64,000 nt of DNA from positions 124,001 to 188,000 of the forward strand of contig NZ_JZJL01000001.1 in NCBI RefSeq assembly GCF_000971335.1, in the 5' to 3' direction. The DNA is from Chromobacterium vaccinii (GTDB lineage Bacteria > Pseudomonadota > Gammaproteobacteria > Burkholderiales > Chromobacteriaceae). The translations under genes and the position numbers were made by a program. Below are positions 46,209 to 53,021 of this stretch, piece by piece. Each line of letters starts with the position of its first letter. Positions within the stretch are counted from its first letter, which is position 1. Under the pieces are notes generated by a model. That model was not told the DNA's origin, did no database searches, and worked only from the letters and a program-made list of their open reading frames with translations.

Positions 46209-46367
46209 ATGCAAACCGACAAGCAAGTGGAGCAGACCGAACTGGATCAGGACCAGGAAATCGCCGACATCCTCGGCATCACCGTCCTGTCCCCGCTGGA
46301 GGAAGCCGCTGTTTCCGGCGGCGAGGTACAGCACGAGGATCACGATCACGTCCACAAGGCGCAATGA
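46209..46367 (+). CDS. Precursor peptide A, double-glycine leader, His/Asp-rich core
   Basis: 52 residues; ATG preceded by AAAGGAG. The acidic leader (1-38) contains DILGITVLSPLEEAAVSGG and ends in Gly-Gly, matching the C39 exporter encoded nearby. The predicted 14-residue core is EVQHEDHDHVHKAQ, with four His and two Asp. Leader similarity to precursor C (LGI-V-L-P-EE-VSGG) shows common descent. The downstream JmjC-like oxygenases 1 and 2 are the probable modifying enzymes, perhaps hydroxylating His or Asp (inference). Confidence 0.85.
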   Translation: MQTDKQVEQTELDQDQEIADILGITVLSPLEEAAVSGGEVQHEDHDHVHKAQ

Positions 46368-46376
46368 TCCATGCCA

Positions 46377-46404
46377 GGCCGGCTCACCCATCATTGAGCC
46401 CGCC
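46377..46404 (+). promoter_or_regulatory. Hairpin between precursor A and oxygenase 1
   Basis: GGC-C-GGCTCA pairs with TGAGCC-C-GCC around an eight-base loop, ten bases after the precursor stop. With no U-run it looks like an attenuator or RNA stabiliser allowing more precursor than enzyme. Confidence 0.55.
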
Positions 46405-46493
46405 TTGAGGAACACCGTTCCGATGCCCGCCCCCTCGCGGGGCCGGGCGCTCCGCCCCCTGCTCAGCCGACCGCCATTCGAGGAATGCATGCG

Positions 46494-47771
46494 ATGGACA
46501 GACACGCTCCAAACTTCAGCGACGCATGGTGGGAGGACTTTCTACAAGAGTCCAGGCAACTGAGCAGCCCCATCGTGTTCAAGGCCGCTCTCGGCCAGAG
46601 CCATGTCGTGGCATTTCGGCAGGCCGTGCTGGACATCCTCGCCACCCTGGCGAACCTGCGCACCAATCGTTATGGCCTCCGCATATACGCGGCGGGCCGG
46701 CTGCTGGGCCGCGATGAAATGGAACGCATCTACGACAATCCTCCACAACCGGGCGAAAGCCTGGAGGACTGGAGCGGCCGGGTATTTCCCGACACGCCCT
46801 TCGGCATCATTCTCAACGCCGGAGAGAAATTCCACCACGAGCTATCGCGCGACATCGCGCGGATGCTGGCGCCGCTGTTCGAGAAAATCGGCCTGCCGCG
46901 GGACGGCGTCCAATTCAGCATCTTCATTGGCAATTACGACAAAACCCCGCTCGGCATACATCAGGACCGGCGCGGCGAAAACGTCATCCATTTCCATGTC
47001 GGCCCCGGCGCCAAAACCATGTACCTGTGGGACCCGGAGCAGTACCGCGGGCTGACCGAAGCAGCAGGCATGGACAAACGCGACTTTTCCGCATTGCGCC
47101 CCCACGCCAGGACCTTCCACTTCGAAACCGGCGACCTGTTCTTCATGCCGGAAGGCACTTTCCACATCGGCGCGCAGAGCGAATTGTCGATAGGCATCAC
47201 CGTCTGGCAATACACCCATACCAACCAGGCCCTGGCCGAGAGTCTGCACGCCTTCCTGCTCAAGCAGATAGCCGGACCGCCGGACGAAGCCATCGTCCAT
47301 GACCCCTCGCCGCCGAATCAGGCCGGCGGTCTGGACGCCGTCCTCGCCGCGCGCCACCTGCCGGAAGAGTACCGCGCATCGAATTACGAACAGCTGCTGC
47401 GCAAGGCCTATCTGGACTGGCGCCATTGCCTGGCCAGCAACGCCGGCTATCGCAATTCGCCCTTTCCTCTGGAGCCAGCAGCCCCGCTGACCCGATCCGA
47501 CCGGGTGCAGGCGGAAACTCCGTACCGCATCCTGACGCGGGATACGATGCCAGGCCGGATGGCCGTCTACGTGCGCGGCAACAAGCTGGAAATGAACCGC
47601 CATCCCGGCCTGATCTCATTGCTGGACAGGCTGAATCAGGGCGAAGCCTGCGTCGTGGCAGACCTGCTGGGCCTGTTAGACCCGCGCTGGCCAGACAAGA
47701 TAGGCCTGCACCTCCTGGCCGAGCTGCTCCGCTGGCGCGGCATCCGCCGGCTGGACCCGCCATCGGACTGA
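46494..47771 (+). CDS. JmjC/cupin-fold 2-oxoglutarate oxygenase 1 of the peptide cluster
   Basis: 425 residues from the ATG at 46494, nine bases after GAGGA; an ATG at 46485 is directly against that site. A helical N-terminus with FSDAWWEDFLQESRQ precedes the oxygenase core FSIFIGNYDKTPLGIHQD. Iron ligands are the HxD of GIHQD (near 156-158) and the His in MPEGTFHIG (near 224). The C-terminal third ends in a winged-helix-like segment (GLISLLDRLNQGEACVVADLL), as in ribosomal oxygenases of the YcfD type. It probably hydroxylates the core of precursor A. Oxygenase 3 is its closest relative here. Confidence 0.85.
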   Translation: MDRHAPNFSDAWWEDFLQESRQLSSPIVFKAALGQSHVVAFRQAVLDILATLANLRTNRYGLRIYAAGRLLGRDEMERIYDNPPQPGESLEDWSGRVFPDTPFGIILNAGEKFHHELSRDIARMLAPLFEKIGLPRDGVQFSIFIGNYDKTPLGIHQDRRGENVIHFHVGPGAKTMYLWDPEQYRGLTEAAGMDKRDFSALRPHARTFHFETGDLFFMPEGTFHIGAQSELSIGITVWQYTHTNQALAESLHAFLLKQIAGPPDEAIVHDPSPPNQAGGLDAVLAARHLPEEYRASNYEQLLRKAYLDWRHCLASNAGYRNSPFPLEPAAPLTRSDRVQAETPYRILTRDTMPGRMAVYVRGNKLEMNRHPGLISLLDRLNQGEACVVADLLGLLDPRWPDKIGLHLLAELLRWRGIRRLDPPSD

Positions 47772-47804
47772 CCGCCTTCCCCCACCCGCGCCAGGGAGCC
47801 AAGC

Positions 47805-49106
47805 ATGTATCACCCCCGCGAGAATGAAACGATAGACGACAGCCTCACTCCGGACCGCTTGCGGCAACAATTCGATGCCGACTGGTGGACCGGTTTCCTC
47901 GCCCGAACCGAGCAGATGAGCCAGCCCTGCGTCTTCGATGACGCGCTGGACGCCAGCCAGGCCCGCGTCATGCGCCGCCAGGTGCTGGACATCCTTGCCG
48001 AGCTCGGCCAGGTGCACAAGGCGAAATACGGCTACCGCCTGTGGCTGGACGGCCTGAAGGTCGATGAACTCGACGAGCACTTCGCCCTGCATCCGCTGCC
48101 GCGCGAGAATGTGGAAGATTGGGTGGGGCGCGCCTTCGGCGAACGCAAGTTCGGCATCATCCTGAACCGCGGCGAGAAGTTCAGCCCCGGCCTGTCCCAG
48201 GCGATCGCGCACATTCTGGAGCCGGCGTTGAAGACGATAGGCATGCCGACCGAAGGCATCCTGTTCACCGTGTTCATCGGCAATTACGACATGACGCCGC
48301 TGGGCATACACAAAGACTCTCCCGGCAAGAGCGTGATCCACTTCCACCTCGGGCCAGGCCCTAAAACCATGTACACCTGGCGCGACGACGACTATGTCAC
48401 TGCGCCCGGCGAGAAACGCCACAACAATCGGGACATCGCGCCTCACCTGCCCAGCGCCGTCCGCCACACCTTCGGCGAGGGCCAGCTCTACTTCATGCCG
48501 GAAAACATGTTCCACCTGGGCACCCAGGACCAGCTGTCCATCGGCATCGCCTGCTGGTTCTACAACCGCTCCGACCACGACTTCGCCTGTGAACTGCTGC
48601 ACCGCGTCCGGGAAGCCCATCTGCGGCCATCCGAGATCATGCTAAAGGCCGACCGGCGGCCGATAGACGATATCGGCGCCGTCGAATCCGCGCTGTCGCT
48701 GCTGGCGTTGCCGAGCGACGGCGATCTGCGCGCGCTGATGCGCGATGTCTATCGCGACCTGCGCTATTCGCTGTTCAGCAATGGCGGCTACCGCAACAGC
48801 CCTGTGCCGCGCGAGGACAAGCCCGCGATGCATGCGGACAGCCGCGTCGCCATCGAACCGCCGTACCGGATGCTGTGCCGCCCGGCGCCGGAAGCCGGCC
48901 GCCTCGAACTCTATGTGCGCGGCACCAAGATCTCGCTCGGCAGCTTCCCGGAGCTGGAGGGCATCGTCGACCGGTTGAACGGCGGCGGCAAACTCGCCGT
49001 CGGAGACATCGTCGCCATGGTCGACGACCCGCTGGCCGAAAAGAAAGTCCACTACCTGCTCGGCCTGCTGCACCGTTATCGCGGCATCGCCGTCACGCCG
49101 GGCTGA
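47805..49106 (+). CDS. JmjC/cupin-fold 2-oxoglutarate oxygenase 2 of the peptide cluster
   Basis: 433 residues; ATG after CAGGGAG. It has the same layout as oxygenase 1 but is clearly more divergent. The N-terminal WWTGFLARTEQMSQP corresponds to the other copies. Iron ligands are H169 and D171 in TPLGIHKD and H237 in MPENMFHLG. The core also keeps FIGNYDMTPLG and IHFHLGPGPKTMYTW. The C-terminal YVRGTKISLGSFPELEGIVD and VGDIVAMVDDPLAEK form the winged-helix-like end. It is 33 bases after oxygenase 1. It may act at a different position of peptide A, or on peptide B, which follows it. Confidence 0.85.
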   Translation: MYHPRENETIDDSLTPDRLRQQFDADWWTGFLARTEQMSQPCVFDDALDASQARVMRRQVLDILAELGQVHKAKYGYRLWLDGLKVDELDEHFALHPLPRENVEDWVGRAFGERKFGIILNRGEKFSPGLSQAIAHILEPALKTIGMPTEGILFTVFIGNYDMTPLGIHKDSPGKSVIHFHLGPGPKTMYTWRDDDYVTAPGEKRHNNRDIAPHLPSAVRHTFGEGQLYFMPENMFHLGTQDQLSIGIACWFYNRSDHDFACELLHRVREAHLRPSEIMLKADRRPIDDIGAVESALSLLALPSDGDLRALMRDVYRDLRYSLFSNGGYRNSPVPREDKPAMHADSRVAIEPPYRMLCRPAPEAGRLELYVRGTKISLGSFPELEGIVDRLNGGGKLAVGDIVAMVDDPLAEKKVHYLLGLLHRYRGIAVTPG

Positions 49107-49197
49107 TTGCGGGCCGATTCCGGCACATCCTTTGCCATGCGACCGATCCGGGCTTGATGTCGCAAAACTAGCAGCCTGAGCCACTTAGGAGACGCAT

Positions 49198-49371
49198 ATG
49201 AAGAATCAGAGCTTGCAAACCATGCTGGACGAGCTGGGCGAAGAATCGTCCTCGACCATGCACGAAATCGCCGACCAGGACCTGGAATTCGTTTCCGGCG
49301 GCGAAATGGAAGAGGATCCGACGCAATGCGACTCGGGTTATGTCAGATGTGACAAGGGCTTCTCCGGCTAA
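49198..49371 (+). CDS. Precursor peptide B, double-glycine leader, Cys/Tyr core
   Basis: 57 residues; ATG after TTAGGAGA. The leader (1-35) ends DLEFVSGG; it is related to the other two only around the cleavage site. The 22-residue core EMEEDPTQCDSGYVRCDKGF plus SG carries two cysteines six residues apart around Ser-Gly-Tyr-Val-Arg. The radical SAM/SPASM gene 190 bases downstream is the likely maturase. Tyr-X-Arg is compatible with a cyclophane crosslink of the triceptide kind, and the cysteines with thioether formation; both are inferences. Confidence 0.85.
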   Translation: MKNQSLQTMLDELGEESSSTMHEIADQDLEFVSGGEMEEDPTQCDSGYVRCDKGFSG

Positions 49372-49473
49372 GGCAGTCCCAGCCGGCTGATCGCGGCAGG
49401 CAGGATCCGGCGCGCCGCGCGAAGCGGGAAAACACGCGATGCGCCCTTGCAGCCCGCCGCTCCGAAACGACAA

Positions 49474-49513
49474 AGGCGGCCCGCCCCAGGCCATGGCAGT
49501 GGCCGGACCGCCT
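49474..49513 (+). promoter_or_regulatory. Nested hairpin between precursor B and the radical SAM gene
   Basis: Outer AGGCGG/CCGCCT arms enclose GGCCA-N6-TGGCC, forming one long stem, 47 bases before the maturase ATG. It probably limits read-through from precursor to enzyme. Confidence 0.55.
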
Positions 49514-49560
49514 GCGTCGCCCGCATGGCCTTGCCGTTCCGATGACCTGGGAGAGCCAGC

Positions 49561-50943
49561 ATGCATGGCGAATACGTTCTGTCCCGATACCTGATCGCCT
49601 CGGACATCGTCAGTCCGGCCCACCATCCCGATCCTTCCCGCCTGCTGTTCGCCAGCCGGACCGGCAAGTCGCTGCTGGTCAAGGAAAGGATCTACCGCAG
49701 CCTGCTCGCCGGCGAGTTCGACCGTATCGATCAGGCGACGCTGCTGCAATTGCGGGCCGACGAGGTGCTGGTCCCGCCCACTAGCGACGAATTCCTGGAC
49801 CTGCTGGAAAAGAACCAGCGCGGCATACGCGAAACCCATACCCTCAGCCTGACATTGCAGCCTACCGCCAATTGCCAGCTGGGCTGCGGGTACTGCGGCC
49901 AGCAGCACGTCAAAAAGAATCTGGATGACGACACCTCCGCCCGCATCGTCGCCCGCATCATGGACACGCTGCGGCGCAAGTCCTACACCAGGCTGGCGAT
50001 CAACTGGTATGGCGGCGAACCCATTCTGGCGCTGAAACAGATAGAGGACATCAGCGGCCAGTTGATTGAACAATGCGGGCCGGCCGGCGTCCATTTCTTC
50101 GCCTCCATGGTCACCAACGGGCTCAGCTTCAAACCCGACGTGTATCTGCGCCTGCAGCGACAACGCGTCAACAGCTTCCAGATCACGCTGGACGGCATCG
50201 GCGACACCCACGACCTGATGCGGCCGGTCAAGGCCGGCGGCGGCAGTTTCGACATCATCCTGCAAAATCTGGTCGACGTGACCGGCATGCCGGAATTCAG
50301 CGCCAACCGCAGCGGCATCACGATCCGCATCAATATCAACCGCCACAACCAGGACAAGGTTGCCGATCTGATAGACCTGCTGGCCGATCGGGGGCTGGCG
50401 GCGCGCAATGTGGGGCTGGATTTTCGCCCGGTGGTGGATTGGGGCGGCAACCAGGCCGACCGCGACAGCCTGGCGGCGGCGGACTTCGCCGCGCGGGAAA
50501 TAGACTGGACGGCGCATGCGATCCGGCGGGGTTTTGAATTCGACCGCATCCTGCCGGCCCGCTCCATCGCGCCCTGCATGGTGGTGATGCCCGACGCCGA
50601 GGTCTATGACGCCTACGGCAATATCTACCCCTGCTACGAGTTTCCGTATACGCCCAAATACGATGCGCCCCAATACAAGATCGGCCACATCCGCACCATA
50701 GACCAGGCGCGCAACGACAAGGCCGTTACCCGCGAGTGGTACGCCGACATCCGGACCGGCCTGTCGCCCTGTCCCCGTTGCCCGCTGTTTCCGGTATGCG
50801 GCGGCGGCTGCGCCAAGCTGTGGTACAACGGCGAAACCGGCTGCCCGTCATTCAAGCTGAACCTGCCGGAACGACTGGTGCTGGACTACTGGATGCGCCG
50901 ACGCAAGCGCAGTGCGCAAGCGGAGCCGGCCACTGCCGGCTAG
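49561..50943 (+). CDS. Radical SAM/SPASM peptide maturase
   Basis: 460 residues; ATG after GGGAGAGC. A leader-binding-like N-terminal region (about 1-95) precedes the radical SAM core with C105, C109 and C112 in CQLGCGYC. GGEP appears in YGGEPILALK. The SPASM domain follows: C-x13-G-x4-C (CMVVMPDAEVYDAYGNIYPC), then CPRCPLFPVCGGGC (CX2CX5CX3C) and a last Cys in GCPSF, enough for two auxiliary Fe-S clusters. SPASM enzymes form thioether or carbon-carbon links in RiPP cores. Peptide B, just upstream, is the likely substrate. Confidence 0.93.
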   Translation: MHGEYVLSRYLIASDIVSPAHHPDPSRLLFASRTGKSLLVKERIYRSLLAGEFDRIDQATLLQLRADEVLVPPTSDEFLDLLEKNQRGIRETHTLSLTLQPTANCQLGCGYCGQQHVKKNLDDDTSARIVARIMDTLRRKSYTRLAINWYGGEPILALKQIEDISGQLIEQCGPAGVHFFASMVTNGLSFKPDVYLRLQRQRVNSFQITLDGIGDTHDLMRPVKAGGGSFDIILQNLVDVTGMPEFSANRSGITIRININRHNQDKVADLIDLLADRGLAARNVGLDFRPVVDWGGNQADRDSLAAADFAAREIDWTAHAIRRGFEFDRILPARSIAPCMVVMPDAEVYDAYGNIYPCYEFPYTPKYDAPQYKIGHIRTIDQARNDKAVTREWYADIRTGLSPCPRCPLFPVCGGGCAKLWYNGETGCPSFKLNLPERLVLDYWMRRRKRSAQAEPATAG

Positions 50944-51398
50944 CCTCCAGCGCCATGCCGCCCCTTCACCCCATGCGCGTCGGCGAGCCAGGCGGGACTG
51001 CGGAAGCGGATCGGCGTGTGGCATCGCCGCATGGTCTTATTCCGCATGCCCATAGCCTTCCTCCAGCAGAGCGGAGGCTCGGCCGACTGCTTGTTGTGAT
51101 GTTGAGACACCCCGCCGCGACAAGATCATCGTCATATTCATGCGCATTGACAAAGTCGATCGCAACTTGCAAAAGTAATGACAATGACATTGAGAAAACA
51201 TAATCCTCGAATTAATCAGATTCCGTCACATTTATTGACATGATTCTGGTCTCCCTGCCCTTTTAGCTAAATCGGCCCTCTATTTTGACAGGCTGGCCGC
51301 GCGATTCAAAATTTGCCCAGGCATGATTTGCCTAGGTAGATGTGGCAGTAACGGAAAAGTTGTCCGTCATAACAACTTACATCACTAGAGGAAAAACC
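50944..51398 (+). promoter_or_regulatory. AT-rich region upstream of precursor C
   Basis: No gene. Composition falls sharply from GC-rich to AT-rich near 51110. TTGACA at 51285-51290 with AAAATT 17 bases later is a weak promoter candidate. The change in composition marks a likely boundary of the precursor C / oxygenase 3 segment. Confidence 0.5.
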
Positions 51399-51554
51399 AT
51401 GTCGAATCAAAAGCAAGTTGCCGACTTCACCAAAGAAGAAGACATCAAGGACTTTCTGGGTATCCAGGTCCTGACTCCCGCGGAAGAAATCTCTGTTTCC
51501 GGCGGCCGGCTTGAGGTGGAGCAGCAAGAGCAACAACAACAGCAACAAGACTAA
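51399..51554 (+). CDS. Precursor peptide C, double-glycine leader, Gln/Glu-rich core
   Basis: 51 residues; ATG at 51399 after AGAGGAAA. The leader (1-36) holds DFLGIQVLTPAEEISVSGG, clearly related to precursor A. The 15-residue core RLEVEQQEQQQQQQD has nine Gln and three Glu, with no Cys, His or aromatic residue. The in-frame extension upstream to 51342 lacks a ribosome site. Oxygenase 3 downstream is the likely modifying enzyme. Because the CAG/CAA run is repetitive, core length may vary between strains. Confidence 0.82.
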   Translation: MSNQKQVADFTKEEDIKDFLGIQVLTPAEEISVSGGRLEVEQQEQQQQQQD

Positions 51555-51603
51555 TGCCGCAAAGTGAGGAATCGCCCGGGCACCCCAGCTGATTCCAACA
51601 CTT

Positions 51604-51646
51604 GAAAGCAAGCTGCGATATGAGGTTCTATATCGCGCTTGCTTTC
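51604..51646 (+). promoter_or_regulatory. Strong hairpin between precursor C and oxygenase 3
   Basis: GAAAGCAAG...CGATAT pairs with ATATCG...CTTGCTTTC: 15 paired bases around an eight-base loop with a small internal bulge, 50 bases after the precursor stop. It is the third hairpin in the same relative position in this cluster. Confidence 0.65.
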
Positions 51647-51700
51647 GACCAGGCTGTCCCTCACCGCAGTATCGAACCACTTATCTCTGGAAAGACTACA

Positions 51701-52993
51701 GTGACTGAATCCGAAAAAAAAACTCACAATACAGAATTCAGCAACACCTGGTGGGACAAATTCATTACTCAAACCGACAGTCTCAACAAGCCGGCTGTAA
51801 TAAAAAACGCCATCAGCCAGAACAGAGTGGAATCATACAAACAGAGCGTGATGGGCATACTGTCCCAGCTTGGCAAACTAAAAACCACCCAGTTCGGGTA
51901 TCGGGTTTACGTTGAGGGCCGGCAATTGGATTTCGAAGAGATGGAGAATTTCTTCGAACTTGCGCCTCAGGATGCGGAAACATTGGAACAGTGGACGGAT
52001 CGCGTTTTTGGCGGCAAGAAATTCGGCATCATTCTTAACTCCGGCGAAAAATTCGATCTGGCATTGACAAGCGAGATAGCCATTTGCTTGTCCCCATTTT
52101 TTGAGAAAATAGGGTATCCGCGCGGCGGAGCCCAGTTCACCATCTTCGTCGGCAACTACGACAAGACCCCTCTTGGCATACACCAGGATAAAAGAGGGGA
52201 GAGCGTCATGCACTTCCATCTTGGCCCCGCCGGCAAGACCATGTATGTCTGGGAGCCCAAGCAGTATCGCGACCTTCTGGCGACGCACGGCTTTACCAAG
52301 AAAAATTTCAATGAGCTGCGGCCATACGCGGAAGAGTATCAATTCGAAAGCGGCGACATCTATTACATGCCGGAAGGCACTTACCATATCGGCCAGCAGG
52401 ATGCCCTATCCATCGGCATCACTATCTGGCGCTACAACCATACCGATGACCATCTGGCGAAACATCTGCATCAGCGCATCATCAAGCAGATTCCCGTTGA
52501 AACCACCGACGATTTCCAATACGACACCACCCCGCTCGACGACACCAGCGGGATTGACCACATCGTCGAAAAATACCAGGTTGCCGATGAGTACAAGCAG
52601 CTGAGCTACAGCGAGCTGCTCAGGAAAACCTATCAAGACTGGCGCTACTGCGTGCATAGCAACGCCGGCTACAGGAACGCGCCCTTCCCGCGGGAAGACC
52701 GCGTCAGTCTTGCGCTGCAGGACCGGATTCAGATTGAAAAACCGTACAAGATCTTGCTGCGCGAATCCATCGCCACCGAGAAGATGTATATCTATGTCCG
52801 AGGCCACAAAGTCGAATTCAGGTACTTCTCCTGCCTGATTCCATTCATCGCGAAGATCAATGACGGCGAGATTCTTCGCGTGGACGCCTTGCTGAATTTG
52901 CTGGACGCGAGTTGGAGCCCCAATATCGGGATCTATATCCTGGGCGAACTGCACCGCTGCCACGGCATCAGGATCGTCGACGCCGCGGCGTAG
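51701..52993 (+). CDS. JmjC/cupin-fold 2-oxoglutarate oxygenase 3 of the peptide cluster
   Basis: 430 residues from GTG 51701 (VTESEKKTHN), chosen because it comes after the hairpin and leaves the same short lead before FSNTWWDKF as in oxygenase 1. ATGs at 51602 and 51620 are inside or before the hairpin. Iron ligands are H161 and D163 in TPLGIHQDKRGES, and H229 in MPEGTYHIGQQ. By eye it shares well over half its core residues with oxygenase 1. Its DNA is noticeably more AT-rich than its neighbours, suggesting recent transfer. It probably modifies peptide C. Confidence 0.85.
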   Translation: MTESEKKTHNTEFSNTWWDKFITQTDSLNKPAVIKNAISQNRVESYKQSVMGILSQLGKLKTTQFGYRVYVEGRQLDFEEMENFFELAPQDAETLEQWTDRVFGGKKFGIILNSGEKFDLALTSEIAICLSPFFEKIGYPRGGAQFTIFVGNYDKTPLGIHQDKRGESVMHFHLGPAGKTMYVWEPKQYRDLLATHGFTKKNFNELRPYAEEYQFESGDIYYMPEGTYHIGQQDALSIGITIWRYNHTDDHLAKHLHQRIIKQIPVETTDDFQYDTTPLDDTSGIDHIVEKYQVADEYKQLSYSELLRKTYQDWRYCVHSNAGYRNAPFPREDRVSLALQDRIQIEKPYKILLRESIATEKMYIYVRGHKVEFRYFSCLIPFIAKINDGEILRVDALLNLLDASWSPNIGIYILGELHRCHGIRIVDAAA

Positions 52994-53021
52994 GCAAACC
53001 GCCGCTTGCGCCGCCCGCAGC

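Noticed and set aside
45909-46505. Minus-strand frame covering precursor A
   Set aside because: No family resemblance and no ribosome site. The plus-strand precursor has a ribosome site, a double-glycine leader and a matching paralogue.
49561-50943. Radical SAM gene as an anaerobic sulfatase-maturing enzyme
   Set aside because: No sulfatase gene is near, while a double-glycine peptide with Cys/Tyr core lies directly upstream.
46494-52993. The three JmjC-like genes as housekeeping ribosomal oxygenases
   Set aside because: Three diverged copies interleaved with secreted peptide precursors is not the usual context. A peptide-modifying role fits better, though not proven.
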